From Lachnospiraceae bacterium (lineage in GTDB: Bacteria; Bacillota; Clostridia; Lachnospirales; Lachnospiraceae): 64,000 nucleotides of DNA. Below, in pieces: positions 7,864 through 16,766 of this stretch (its first letter is position 1; each line of letters starts with the position of its first letter). The translations under genes were made by a program, and so were the position numbers. The stretch spans positions 131,972 through 195,971 of the forward strand of contig JAQXVO010000020.1 of NCBI GenBank assembly GCA_029224965.1, read 5' to 3'. The notes below the pieces were generated by a model. That model was not told the origin of the DNA, made no database searches, and worked only from the letters and a program-made list of their open reading frames with translations.

Positions 7864-9618
7864 CTACTCTCTATGTCTCATGTGATAAAGCTTTTTCTCT
7901 TCCTGCATGGCTCGGTCGGCCTGCCGGATTCCCCGCTTTACCTCTGATCCATGGCTGACCCAGTAAGAACCGACTGCCATCGATGGTGTGCCTGGATCGG
8001 TCTGCAGTTCCCGGAAAGACGAAACCATGTCATGAATGGCTTCTTCGCTTTTACCACTGACCAGGACCAGGAATTCGTCCCCGCCGATCCGGTATACATT
8101 CTGTCTGCCGAAAGTATCGGACAGGATCTCAACCGTCTTCTTTAAGACCTCATCGCCTCCGGTAAAGCCCTCACGGTCATTAATCTCCTTCATAGAATTC
8201 AGATTGCAGTAGACCACGCCAACTGCCTGGTCTCCATTCTGTATGTTCTGAATGCAGAGAAGCATAGCCTCTCGGTTCTTGGCACCAGTCGCCTCGTCAT
8301 GCTTTTTCAGATCTTCCAGCCGCTCGTGAAGAAGATGGTTAGAAACCTTGACTGAAATAAAGAAAGCGACATTCTGAAGGACTTTCTGAACGTCCACGGT
8401 CTCGCTGGGTGTGAAATTATGAATACCCATAAGACCGATCATTTCTCCGCCCGAGTAGAAGGGAACACTGACCATATTCCGGATCCCTTCCTTCTTCAGA
8501 ATCTGATAGTTGACCGGGAAACGGTCACGAAGCTCTTCAATGTCCTCAACCATGCTTAAATGTGGTGATCCATTTTCAATGCCCCAGCCCCGGCTGACCT
8601 CCGGATTGACCTTGGAGCCCAGTTTTTTCAGAAGCGGTTCAACACCAGGTGCACACCATTCAAATGTATTCCGGATGAGGGGGCCTTTTTTCTCCACGAT
8701 ATAAATCCGATCGGGATGGATGACCTGGCTTAACTCTTCGAGCACCCGGTTCATGGCTCTGGAATAATCCCTGTCCATATCCAATGTCCTGCAGATCTGT
8801 ATGATCAGCTTGTCGGTATTCTGATTCCTAAGCAGAGCCTGACGGTCGGACTGGGTATCTTCCACTGGCTGGAAGGAGAAAACCGAGCAGCCAGGAATTC
8901 CAATCGGAGCAACCGTCAGATTATACCAGCGATCCGTCAGGCGGTCGAAATAGTGGCTGCTTGACTTCCGTCGATAGACAGAGGCCCGGGAAGCGTATTC
9001 GATCCATGAGGCATCCAGTGAACCGAAAATTTCTGACCGGGTCCGTCCGACTAACATTTTCCGTTCCCGTCCAATCAGCCGGCAATAAGCATCTGACATT
9101 TCCAGAAAGCAGAGATCCTCCGGTACGCTGGTGTCCGGTTTCAAAACAATCCTATAGATGACATAGATGACCGGAAGGTCATGGCAGAAGTCCGGAATTA
9201 CCAGTTTCTGCGGGGTGATCATATCATTCCCATCGCCCTCCTCCGTTGGCATGGCGGTCCAGGACTGGATGATCTTCTGATAGCTTTGCCACTCTGTCTG
9301 AAATTTTCCAAGATCATCCGTCAGAGTGGGCCGGACATCCGTACGAAGATCCTCCACCACATCACTGATGGTTCTGCTTAAAGGCAGAAGGCCCAGGCTG
9401 AGGGCCGCACCCTTTAAATCATGAGCAATGGCAAAAGCCGTTTTCCATTCACTGTTATCGATTGCATTTTCCAGCTTTCGAAGAGCGTCATCCTGACTGA
9501 ACTCCAGGAGCAGTTTATAATAGAATTTTTTATCATCGAGTACTCTTCGAAGCCCTGCTCCGGTATCTGCTCCCCACTGGTCCAGATAATCACAGACACT
9601 TCTCAGATTATTGTCCAT
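7864..9618 (-). CDS. Hpt - PAS-like - GAF - GGDEF signalling protein (putative diguanylate cyclase)
   Basis: 584 residues. Domains: Hpt at about 20-110 with phosphoacceptor His66 in AHDLKGAALSLG; a PAS-like region at about 140-255; GAF at about 270-425; GGDEF at about 430-580 with an intact GGDEF motif at 512-516. No membrane segment, so cytosolic. The metal-site stretch reads YCNLNSMKEIND, with Asn where cyclases usually have the first metal-binding Asp, so activity may be lowered. No RxxD inhibitory site is seen before GGDEF. Its start overlaps the end of the CheB-CheR-kinase gene by 11 bp, so it is translated with it. The upstream receiver and this Hpt suggest a phosphorelay into c-di-GMP control. 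Confidence 0.85.
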   Translation of the reverse strand: MDNNLRSVCDYLDQWGADTGAGLRRVLDDKKFYYKLLLEFSQDDALRKLENAIDNSEWKTAFAIAHDLKGAALSLGLLPLSRTISDVVEDLRTDVRPTLTDDLGKFQTEWQSYQKIIQSWTAMPTEEGDGNDMITPQKLVIPDFCHDLPVIYVIYRIVLKPDTSVPEDLCFLEMSDAYCRLIGRERKMLVGRTRSEIFGSLDASWIEYASRASVYRRKSSSHYFDRLTDRWYNLTVAPIGIPGCSVFSFQPVEDTQSDRQALLRNQNTDKLIIQICRTLDMDRDYSRAMNRVLEELSQVIHPDRIYIVEKKGPLIRNTFEWCAPGVEPLLKKLGSKVNPEVSRGWGIENGSPHLSMVEDIEELRDRFPVNYQILKKEGIRNMVSVPFYSGGEMIGLMGIHNFTPSETVDVQKVLQNVAFFISVKVSNHLLHERLEDLKKHDEATGAKNREAMLLCIQNIQNGDQAVGVVYCNLNSMKEINDREGFTGGDEVLKKTVEILSDTFGRQNVYRIGGDEFLVLVSGKSEEAIHDMVSSFRELQTDPGTPSMAVGSYWVSHGSEVKRGIRQADRAMQEEKKLYHMRHRE

Positions 9619-12600
9619 CTACAGTATCCTTTCTTTCAAAAGCCTCTGCCAGCTTATAGAAGAGATGTTCCGGCTCGATCGGTTTCTCTATATAGCCGTC
9701 CATACCAGCTCTTAAGCAGGCTTCCTCGGTACCCTGTGAGGCATCCGCCGTCAGGGCCAGAATCGGGATCTTGGCTGCATCTTCCTGATCCAGCTTTCGA
9801 ATCTCCTCTGCACACTGCTTTCCATCCATGACTGGCATCATAAGGTCCATGAGAATGGCCTGGAAATGATAGGCTCCCTGAGTCTTGAAGAGTTCCAGGG
9901 CTTCTCTACCGTCTGTTGCCAGCTCATAATGAATTCCCTTGGTCTTTAAAATCTTCATAATGACTTCGGCATTAATCCGGTTGTCTTCAACCAGAAGAAC
10001 ATTCTTTCCGTAGAGAATCTGTTCTTCATAAGTTTCCGAATGGTAAGAAGCCAGGCGGACCTGTTCATCTGTTGCCAGAGGGAAGGTAAAGTGGAGAATA
10101 AATTCCGTTCCATGGCCCTCCTCACTGATACAGGAGATATCTCCATCCATAATAGAGGTCAGTGTCTTTACAATATAAAGGCCAAGTCCATTTCCGGTTT
10201 CTCCTCCCTCCGGGCTCTTTCCCTCCTGTTCAAAGGGAAGATACATTCTCTTCTGGAAGTCCTTACTCATTCCAATTCCGTCATCCCGGACCGTGATGGT
10301 GTAACGGGCTGTATTCCCTACATAGCGGACATTGATATCCAGACGTATATGGCCGCCCCGCTTGGTATATTTGAGGCTATTCTGAAGAAGGTTGACAAGA
10401 ATCCTTTCCAGATGCTTGCCGTCCGCCATGATGACCCGGTTGACACTGCCTTTGACACTGATCTGAAAATCTCGGTTCATCTGCTTCATCTGAATGGACA
10501 TCATTTTATCGATATTATCTACGATTGACTTCTCATGAATAGCAGAAGATACCGAAACAATCTTTCCGGCATTGATCTGACTGGTCTCAAGGATCTCTTC
10601 GATTAAGCCCAGAAGATACTTACTGGAAGCTTCTACCTTGCCTAAATCTTCTCTCACATCCTCCGGCAGAGCTGGCTTCTGAAGGTCCAGCTGGGTCAGG
10701 CCGAGAATCGCAGTCAGAGGTGTCCGCATGTCATGTGACATATGAGACAGGAAGCTTTCCTTCTCCTTGCCCTCTTCCACAGCCTTTCTTAAGGCTCTGG
10801 ACAATTCTTCAACCTGTTCCTGGTCATCAATCTGCTTGGTAGTATCCACAAAGGTCAGAACCAGGCCCTGAACCTGCCCGTCTGTATTTTTCCCTGTATC
10901 CGGATCCATGATATGACTGCGGTAGGGAGCAATCCGTATCAGATAAGTCTTTCCCGAAGTCGATGCGCAGTGCTCCTCCAGGGTTTCTTCTGTTTTCAGA
11001 ACCTGCCGGCACTGATTCAGAAGATCGATCGTGGCAAAACTGAAGGTCAGATATTTCAATGATCTGCCGACATCCTGCTCGCCAATATTGAATTCTGAGG
11101 CAATATATTCCGTAAACTTCCGGATATTCAGGTTCTTATCCACCATGATGATACCGATCAGGGTTGTGGAAAGAAAGTTTGCCATATCATCATTCAGGTC
11201 TCCCAGTTCCTTGACCTTGGCCTGATATTCACTGTTTACCGTGTAGAGCTCCTCATTTACCGATTGCAGCTCCTCGTTGGAGGACTGCAGCTCCTCATTG
11301 GAAGTCAGAAGCTCTTCATTTGCTGCCTGGAGTTCCGCATTTACAGATTCCAGTTCCGAGACAGCCTGTTTCAGCTTATCCCGGGTGCTTCGAAGCTCTG
11401 TCTCCAGATTGGCAATCCGTTCGGAAGCCGCCGTATCAATCTGAAAGTCCTTAACATCTCCGCCTACATTCTGGCTTCCGCTGATAAAGACAATAGCCGT
11501 ATAATCTGTATTCCGTCCGTTCTGATCCAGGACCGGCTGGGCAACCAGGGTAATGTATTCCTCTTTATTATCCAGCTTGACCGGCACCTTGTCATAAGCG
11601 ACACGGGCCTTTCTGTTCCTGCTTTCCCGAAGAGCCGTGGAAACTGCGATTTTTAAATCCGACCGAAGCAGCATAAAAATGTCCAGTGTTGCCATGCCGA
11701 CCGGAATCGACAGGAATTTAGAACAGTCTCCGTAGGTCCGGACCAGTTCATTTTTTCCATCCAGAAGAGCTGTTGCCGGCATCAGGTTTTCAAGAATTGT
11801 TGTATTCAGCTCGTTGGACGCCACCTGTCCTTCCGTCTCATCCTCCGAACTCTGCTGATCTATGGGCTCCAGATTGGTTTCAATACTCTGCAGGCTGTAG
11901 CCAAGCTCCTCATGGGCAGGTGCCTTGCCGGATACATTATGAATGAAAATCTTCTCATTGGGGCAGACCGCACGGAAGACATCATCGTAATCGGTCACGG
12001 ACTCAGACTTTCCAAGGAAGAGGTATCCATGATCATTCAGGGCGCGATGAAAAATGGCAAAAAGATTCTTCTGAAGTACAGTCTGAAAATAGATGAGGAC
12101 ATTGCGGCAGCTGATCAGATCCAGCTTTCCGAAAGGCGGGTCCTGAAAGACATTATGCTTGGCAAAAATAATCATCTGGCGGACATTCCGTCTGACCTGA
12201 TACTTGTTGCCCTTACGGACAAAGAAACGGGACAGACGGCTGATAGATACATCTTCAATGATATTATCGCCATAGGTTCCTTTCATGGCCGTTGCAATAG
12301 CATCCGAATCCAGGTCTGTTGCGAAAATCTTCACCTTTCGGTGAATATTCAGTTCATCCATGGCCTCCAGGAAAAGAATGGCGATGGAGTAGGCTTCCTC
12401 ACCAGTGGAGCAGCCTGCTACCCAGACACGGATCTGCTTGGACTGAGGAGCGTCCTTTAAGATCTGCTTGATCACATTCTCCTTCAGGACATCGAAATAC
12501 TCACTGTCCCGGAAGAAAGAGGTGACACCGATCAGAACCTCCTTGGCTAAGAGCTTGGCCTCATCCGGATTGTTATTAAGATAGCTGACATAGGACTGGA

Positions 12601-13372
12601 GATTATGGTTGTGGGTAATCACCAGGCGGCGCTCTATACGGCGGAGGATGGTTGTCTGCTTATAGTAGGTATAGTTGATATTGGTGACATTGCGGAGAAT
12701 AGAAAAAATCTGTGCCATCAGATCCTGGTCGGAAAGTTTTAACTTGGCACTGGCATCCACCATGGAGGAAGCGATATGAGCCATCTCCTTGGCGATGGAT
12801 TCGGGATTCTGTACCAGATCAGCAAAACCGGTTGCTATAGCATTTCTCGGCATACCGTCAAACTTGGCAGACTCCGGAGACTGAACGATAATCATACCGT
12901 TCTGATCCTTGATAAAGCGGATTCCATTCGTTCCATCAGAACCGGTACCGGAAAGAATGACTGCCACTGACCGGTTTCCGTAGGAAGAAGCCAGAGATTT
13001 AAAGAAAATATCAATAGGATGGTTGATGAGCTGGGTATTATATTCATGAAGGCGCAGAATATCCCCCTGAAGCTCGACGTCAAATTTCGGCGGAATCATA
13101 TAGACATGGTTCCTCTGCAGTTTCATCCCGTCCTCAATTTCCGAAACTTTCATCGTAGTGTATTTGCCGAGTATTTCAGTCAGAAGGCTCTTGTGATCCG
13201 GTGCCAGGTGCTGGATGATCACAAAAGCCATGCCTGTATTGGACGGCAGAAAGGTCAGAAACTGCTGAAGTGCCTCCAGTCCTCCGGCGCTGGCTCCGAC
13301 ACCAACTACACAGTTGGGCCGGCTGACCACCTTATTGGCATTCTTGATTTCTCTATCATACTCCATAGACAA
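9608..13372 (-). CDS. CheB-CheR-PAS-histidine kinase-receiver hybrid
   Basis: 1254-residue cytosolic fusion. CheB-like methylesterase (about 20-195) keeps GASAGG, QHLAPDH and GTGSDG. CheR-like methyltransferase (about 205-475) keeps GCSTGEEAYSIA and SCRNVLIYF. A long coiled coil of NEEL-type repeats spans about 640-715, then a PAS domain. HisKA has His880 in SHDMRTPL; HATPase keeps VNLLQNSLKYT, DDGIGM and GNGLGLYIVK. The C-terminal receiver keeps LLVEDN, LMDLMMP and the Lys of YIEKP. All catalytic parts look intact. No methyl-accepting protein, cheA, cheW or flagellar gene is in the window, so this is probably a stand-alone signalling module. It is followed at once by the Hpt-GGDEF gene. Confidence 0.92.
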   Translation of the reverse strand: MSMEYDREIKNANKVVSRPNCVVGVGASAGGLEALQQFLTFLPSNTGMAFVIIQHLAPDHKSLLTEILGKYTTMKVSEIEDGMKLQRNHVYMIPPKFDVELQGDILRLHEYNTQLINHPIDIFFKSLASSYGNRSVAVILSGTGSDGTNGIRFIKDQNGMIIVQSPESAKFDGMPRNAIATGFADLVQNPESIAKEMAHIASSMVDASAKLKLSDQDLMAQIFSILRNVTNINYTYYKQTTILRRIERRLVITHNHNLQSYVSYLNNNPDEAKLLAKEVLIGVTSFFRDSEYFDVLKENVIKQILKDAPQSKQIRVWVAGCSTGEEAYSIAILFLEAMDELNIHRKVKIFATDLDSDAIATAMKGTYGDNIIEDVSISRLSRFFVRKGNKYQVRRNVRQMIIFAKHNVFQDPPFGKLDLISCRNVLIYFQTVLQKNLFAIFHRALNDHGYLFLGKSESVTDYDDVFRAVCPNEKIFIHNVSGKAPAHEELGYSLQSIETNLEPIDQQSSEDETEGQVASNELNTTILENLMPATALLDGKNELVRTYGDCSKFLSIPVGMATLDIFMLLRSDLKIAVSTALRESRNRKARVAYDKVPVKLDNKEEYITLVAQPVLDQNGRNTDYTAIVFISGSQNVGGDVKDFQIDTAASERIANLETELRSTRDKLKQAVSELESVNAELQAANEELLTSNEELQSSNEELQSVNEELYTVNSEYQAKVKELGDLNDDMANFLSTTLIGIIMVDKNLNIRKFTEYIASEFNIGEQDVGRSLKYLTFSFATIDLLNQCRQVLKTEETLEEHCASTSGKTYLIRIAPYRSHIMDPDTGKNTDGQVQGLVLTFVDTTKQIDDQEQVEELSRALRKAVEEGKEKESFLSHMSHDMRTPLTAILGLTQLDLQKPALPEDVREDLGKVEASSKYLLGLIEEILETSQINAGKIVSVSSAIHEKSIVDNIDKMMSIQMKQMNRDFQISVKGSVNRVIMADGKHLERILVNLLQNSLKYTKRGGHIRLDINVRYVGNTARYTITVRDDGIGMSKDFQKRMYLPFEQEGKSPEGGETGNGLGLYIVKTLTSIMDGDISCISEEGHGTEFILHFTFPLATDEQVRLASYHSETYEEQILYGKNVLLVEDNRINAEVIMKILKTKGIHYELATDGREALELFKTQGAYHFQAILMDLMMPVMDGKQCAEEIRKLDQEDAAKIPILALTADASQGTEEACLRAGMDGYIEKPIEPEHLFYKLAEAFERKDTVDGQ

Positions 13373-13403
13373 TCCTCTTTCTCCTATGCTAAATATAATG
13401 ATT

Positions 13404-16400
13404 TCAATCTTCTTTCCATGCGGCCGGCAGGAGTTTATTCTGTACCCTTACCTCTGCTTCCAGGCAGCACTCTCTGCCCTGAAAATAAAGAGGATGAGCC
13501 AGAAGCAGCCAGCTTCCATCTTCCCTGTGCTGAACTGCCACGGCTTTTCCTCCCCTGACCATGGCTTTTGCTGCAAGACAGTCCCTGCAGCGTTCCTTCA
13601 TTCCCCAGTGCTTCCAGCAGAAGGTATCTTCCATAGCTTCGGAATCCTTATGATAAGGTTCGATAATACTAAGGGTCGGTACATTGACAATATGAACATG
13701 GTCAAAGATTTTCTCGTACTCGGCCAGTCGGAAATCCAGTTCTGCCGCAGTCAGCTTCCAGTCAAAGGTCTCGTCGATCTGCATGCGGCCGATAGTTACA
13801 GCCAGAAGGCGATACTGGGAGTATGTCTCCGCACGGCTTGCGCTTCCGAATCCCACCTTGGGAAAAATAGCATGACCGTCAACCTCATGAATTTGTTCGA
13901 TCTCCTGTATGCTTTTGATCAGGAGCTCATCGAAATTTGCCCTGGAGGGGGCTGTCTTTCGAAGAATGGCAAAAGCCCCTTTCTGTACCCGAGCAACTGT
14001 ACAGTTTTCCTGAAAAGAGATGTGGAGAATATCTGAGATTCTAAGGATCAGATTTTCTGCAGAAAGTCTGCCAAAGGAGTTATAAATCCGGTCATAGGAG
14101 GGAAAGAACAGAATGCCCAGGCTGTAATCCTCCCGGTTCTTCTGATAATTGTCCTCATAAGCGCAAATTGCAGCCAAGAATCCCTGAACAGATAGAAATC
14201 CGGTCACCGGATCCCGCATGAGTTCGGATTCTGCCGCCTTTGCCCTCGGCAGAAGCTTATCAGCATCAACGAAATATCCCATGAGACCGACAATCTTTCC
14301 ATCCTTGTAAACTGGAAATTTGGTGGCCTGAATATTCCGGATAATTCCATTCAGGACATTCTGACCGGGAACGGAATAAACTGTGCTGCCCCGCTTTAAA
14401 ACTCTGATCTCATCTTCCTTGAAAAGGCTTCCGTCTATATGCCAGCCAATGTCTTCATCGGTTTTGCCCAGGATCTGCTTTTCCGAATCAAAGCCATAGA
14501 AATTCAGGAAGGACCTGGATGCTCCAAGGAATTTTCTGTTCTGATCTTTCCAGAAGAAATGAATTCTGGACTGCTCCATAAGAGCTGTAAAAAGCAGATG
14601 TTCTACCTCCATCCGGTCTTTGATTTTTCCATCGTTTTCCGTCAGACTACCCCAGTCATCCTGCCAGAGGAGTCTGACAAAATCTTTTGGATTCTCAGAA
14701 TCTGATATGGCTGCCGATTTGATGCAGAAAAGACAGATTTCCTTTTTCTCACCTGGAATCCGTACCCAGGAAAATTCCATCCATTCAATCGAACCATCCT
14801 TCTGAATCATCCGGTAGAGAGCATGGTAGCTGTCTTTTTTCCTCCGCCTCATCTCATTATTGATGAAAAGATAGCCGGAATTCTCCCGGAAACGGTTCTG
14901 ATCCTTGAAATAAATCCTCTTCCAGATCAGTTCAAGAATCCGTTTCCCGATAAAGACATCGCCCGGATTCTCTCCGTCAACAGAGGACTGAAAGACCCGG
15001 ATCTCCTGTTTTTCGGCATCTACAAGATAAATTTCCTCATAGGACTGAAGCAGGCTGCGAAGCATGGGATCAAAGCGGACGATATTTCCCCTTTCCTCTC
15101 TGGTCGCGTCGACACATTCCATAAGAAGCATAGAACCCGAGGCACTGTCTGCCAGTTTCTTCATACGAATTCGCAGATAATGCCCATGATAGAAAAGATA
15201 GGCCGTTTCGACAGCACTGCTTTTCACTGCGGAACGAATCAGCTTCAGAATTTTTTCGGAACCGAAGCTCTTTCTGCTGTTAACCGTATCTTCCAGACCC
15301 ATCTGGCCTTCCATGCCATTTTCAACCATAAGGCTCCGGAAAGCCTGATTTTCATAAAGGATCTGGATCTGTTCTCCGTCAAAATAGACCATAGCTCTGG
15401 GATTTCTGACAGAAAGATCCGTCTGTCCGACTTCATCATAGAAATCCTTCTGAGCCTGGGTTTCGAAAATCAGATGATTGTTTTCAAGCTTGCTAAGAAG
15501 CTGGTCCAGGGGCAGAGGTCTGGAATAGTAATAGCCCTGAATCTTCTCACAGCCCAGACTCTTAAGCATTTCCAGCTGCTCCCGACTTTCCACGCCCACT
15601 GCAAGGGTATGGATTCCCAGCTGCTTTGCCATCTGAACAACCGCCTGAATAATGGCACAGATCTTCTTATTTCCATTCAGACAAAAGTCCCGAGCCAGCT
15701 TGATTTCATCGAAATCAAAATCTCTGAGAATATTCAGAGAGGAAAAAGCGGAGCCAAAATCGTCCATCCAGATCTCGAAACCGGCATTATGAAAGCGGCT
15801 CATCTGGTCCCGGATTATTTCCGGAGCATCCATGGCTGCAGACGCTTTCAGCTCAATGCTGATCCATTCCGGATGAAGCCCCTTCTTTTTGACCATGCTG
15901 CTGACAAGCTGGAAGGGGTCTATGATATCAAAATCTCTTCTGGAAAAATTGACGGAGACAGGTACGATAGCTAGTTCCTTCTCTTTCCGGTCTTTCAGCA
16001 TAGAAGTAACCTGATCCACAACAAAGCTGTCCAGTTTCCAGGACAGATGTCTCTCCTCGAGAAAGGGGACAAAATCTGCCGGAGAAATCAGCCCGTATTT
16101 GGGGTCGTCCCAGCGGGCCAGTGCCTCCATAGCGCAGACCATCCCGTTCAGAGACCGGATCACCGGCTGATAGTAAACCTTGATATAGGAGTTAGAAATC
16201 GCCTCATCTATATTCTCCTGGATGTAGCGTTTCTTCTCCAGACTTTCTCTCAGTTCGTCAGTGAAATACTCAAAATAGTGCATGCTGTCATTTCCCAGCT
16301 TTTCACTGGCAATCCTGGCCATATCCAGACAGCTTTCCTGAAGATCATTTTTTGAAAGGATGACAATGCCGGCCGTCAGATTTAAAGAGAAACTGTCTCT

Positions 16401-16754
16401 CAGATGAAGAACCCTGTCGTGGGCCTCGCCGAGTTTTCCTTCCAGCCGGTCTGTATCGGTAGAAAGACTGGCGAAATGATCCTCAGACAGATGGGCCGTC
16501 CGATCTTTGCCGAAAATTTCAGAAAGGACCACTGCAACGTCCTTGATGCAGCGGTCCCCTTCCTTCATTCCAAAAGCTTCACTATACAGTTTAAATCCAG
16601 AGATGCTGAAGTAGAGAAGCGCAGTCTTTTCCCTGTTCTTCTTCTCTCTGGCATCCATGGCCCATTCATCCAGGAGGTTCAGGAAAAACGCCTGGTTATT
16701 CAGTCCGGTTACGTAATCCCTGAACTCGAACTTTTTATCCCTGCTGTGATCCAT
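13404..16754 (-). CDS. degenerate GGDEF - EAL - PAS - degenerate GGDEF protein
   Basis: 1116 residues, no membrane segment. The first GGDEF-like domain (about 10-165) has LSEDHF where GGDEF should be. The EAL domain (about 185-430) keeps MEALARW, VNFSRRDF and MDDFGSAFSSL, but the usual KID Asp is Ala354 and the AEGVE motif reads AVGVE (Val386), so phosphodiesterase activity is doubtful. PAS-like regions follow (about 570-860), then a second GGDEF-like domain (about 880-1030) with VQKGAF in the signature place. The last 80 residues hold a Cys cluster, CWKHWGMKERCRDC. It may work as a nucleotide receptor or scaffold. It sits between the pseudokinase-receiver and the CheB-CheR-kinase genes, with gaps of 12 and 31 bp. 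Confidence 0.85.
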   Translation of the reverse strand: MDHSRDKKFEFRDYVTGLNNQAFFLNLLDEWAMDAREKKNREKTALLYFSISGFKLYSEAFGMKEGDRCIKDVAVVLSEIFGKDRTAHLSEDHFASLSTDTDRLEGKLGEAHDRVLHLRDSFSLNLTAGIVILSKNDLQESCLDMARIASEKLGNDSMHYFEYFTDELRESLEKKRYIQENIDEAISNSYIKVYYQPVIRSLNGMVCAMEALARWDDPKYGLISPADFVPFLEERHLSWKLDSFVVDQVTSMLKDRKEKELAIVPVSVNFSRRDFDIIDPFQLVSSMVKKKGLHPEWISIELKASAAMDAPEIIRDQMSRFHNAGFEIWMDDFGSAFSSLNILRDFDFDEIKLARDFCLNGNKKICAIIQAVVQMAKQLGIHTLAVGVESREQLEMLKSLGCEKIQGYYYSRPLPLDQLLSKLENNHLIFETQAQKDFYDEVGQTDLSVRNPRAMVYFDGEQIQILYENQAFRSLMVENGMEGQMGLEDTVNSRKSFGSEKILKLIRSAVKSSAVETAYLFYHGHYLRIRMKKLADSASGSMLLMECVDATREERGNIVRFDPMLRSLLQSYEEIYLVDAEKQEIRVFQSSVDGENPGDVFIGKRILELIWKRIYFKDQNRFRENSGYLFINNEMRRRKKDSYHALYRMIQKDGSIEWMEFSWVRIPGEKKEICLFCIKSAAISDSENPKDFVRLLWQDDWGSLTENDGKIKDRMEVEHLLFTALMEQSRIHFFWKDQNRKFLGASRSFLNFYGFDSEKQILGKTDEDIGWHIDGSLFKEDEIRVLKRGSTVYSVPGQNVLNGIIRNIQATKFPVYKDGKIVGLMGYFVDADKLLPRAKAAESELMRDPVTGFLSVQGFLAAICAYEDNYQKNREDYSLGILFFPSYDRIYNSFGRLSAENLILRISDILHISFQENCTVARVQKGAFAILRKTAPSRANFDELLIKSIQEIEQIHEVDGHAIFPKVGFGSASRAETYSQYRLLAVTIGRMQIDETFDWKLTAAELDFRLAEYEKIFDHVHIVNVPTLSIIEPYHKDSEAMEDTFCWKHWGMKERCRDCLAAKAMVRGGKAVAVQHREDGSWLLLAHPLYFQGRECCLEAEVRVQNKLLPAAWKED

Positions 16755-16766
16755 ACCTTCTCCTGC

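Noticed and set aside
14823-15974. Plus-strand open frame of 383 codons opposite the EAL protein
   Set aside because: Shadow frame; the opposite strand has clear EAL motifs.
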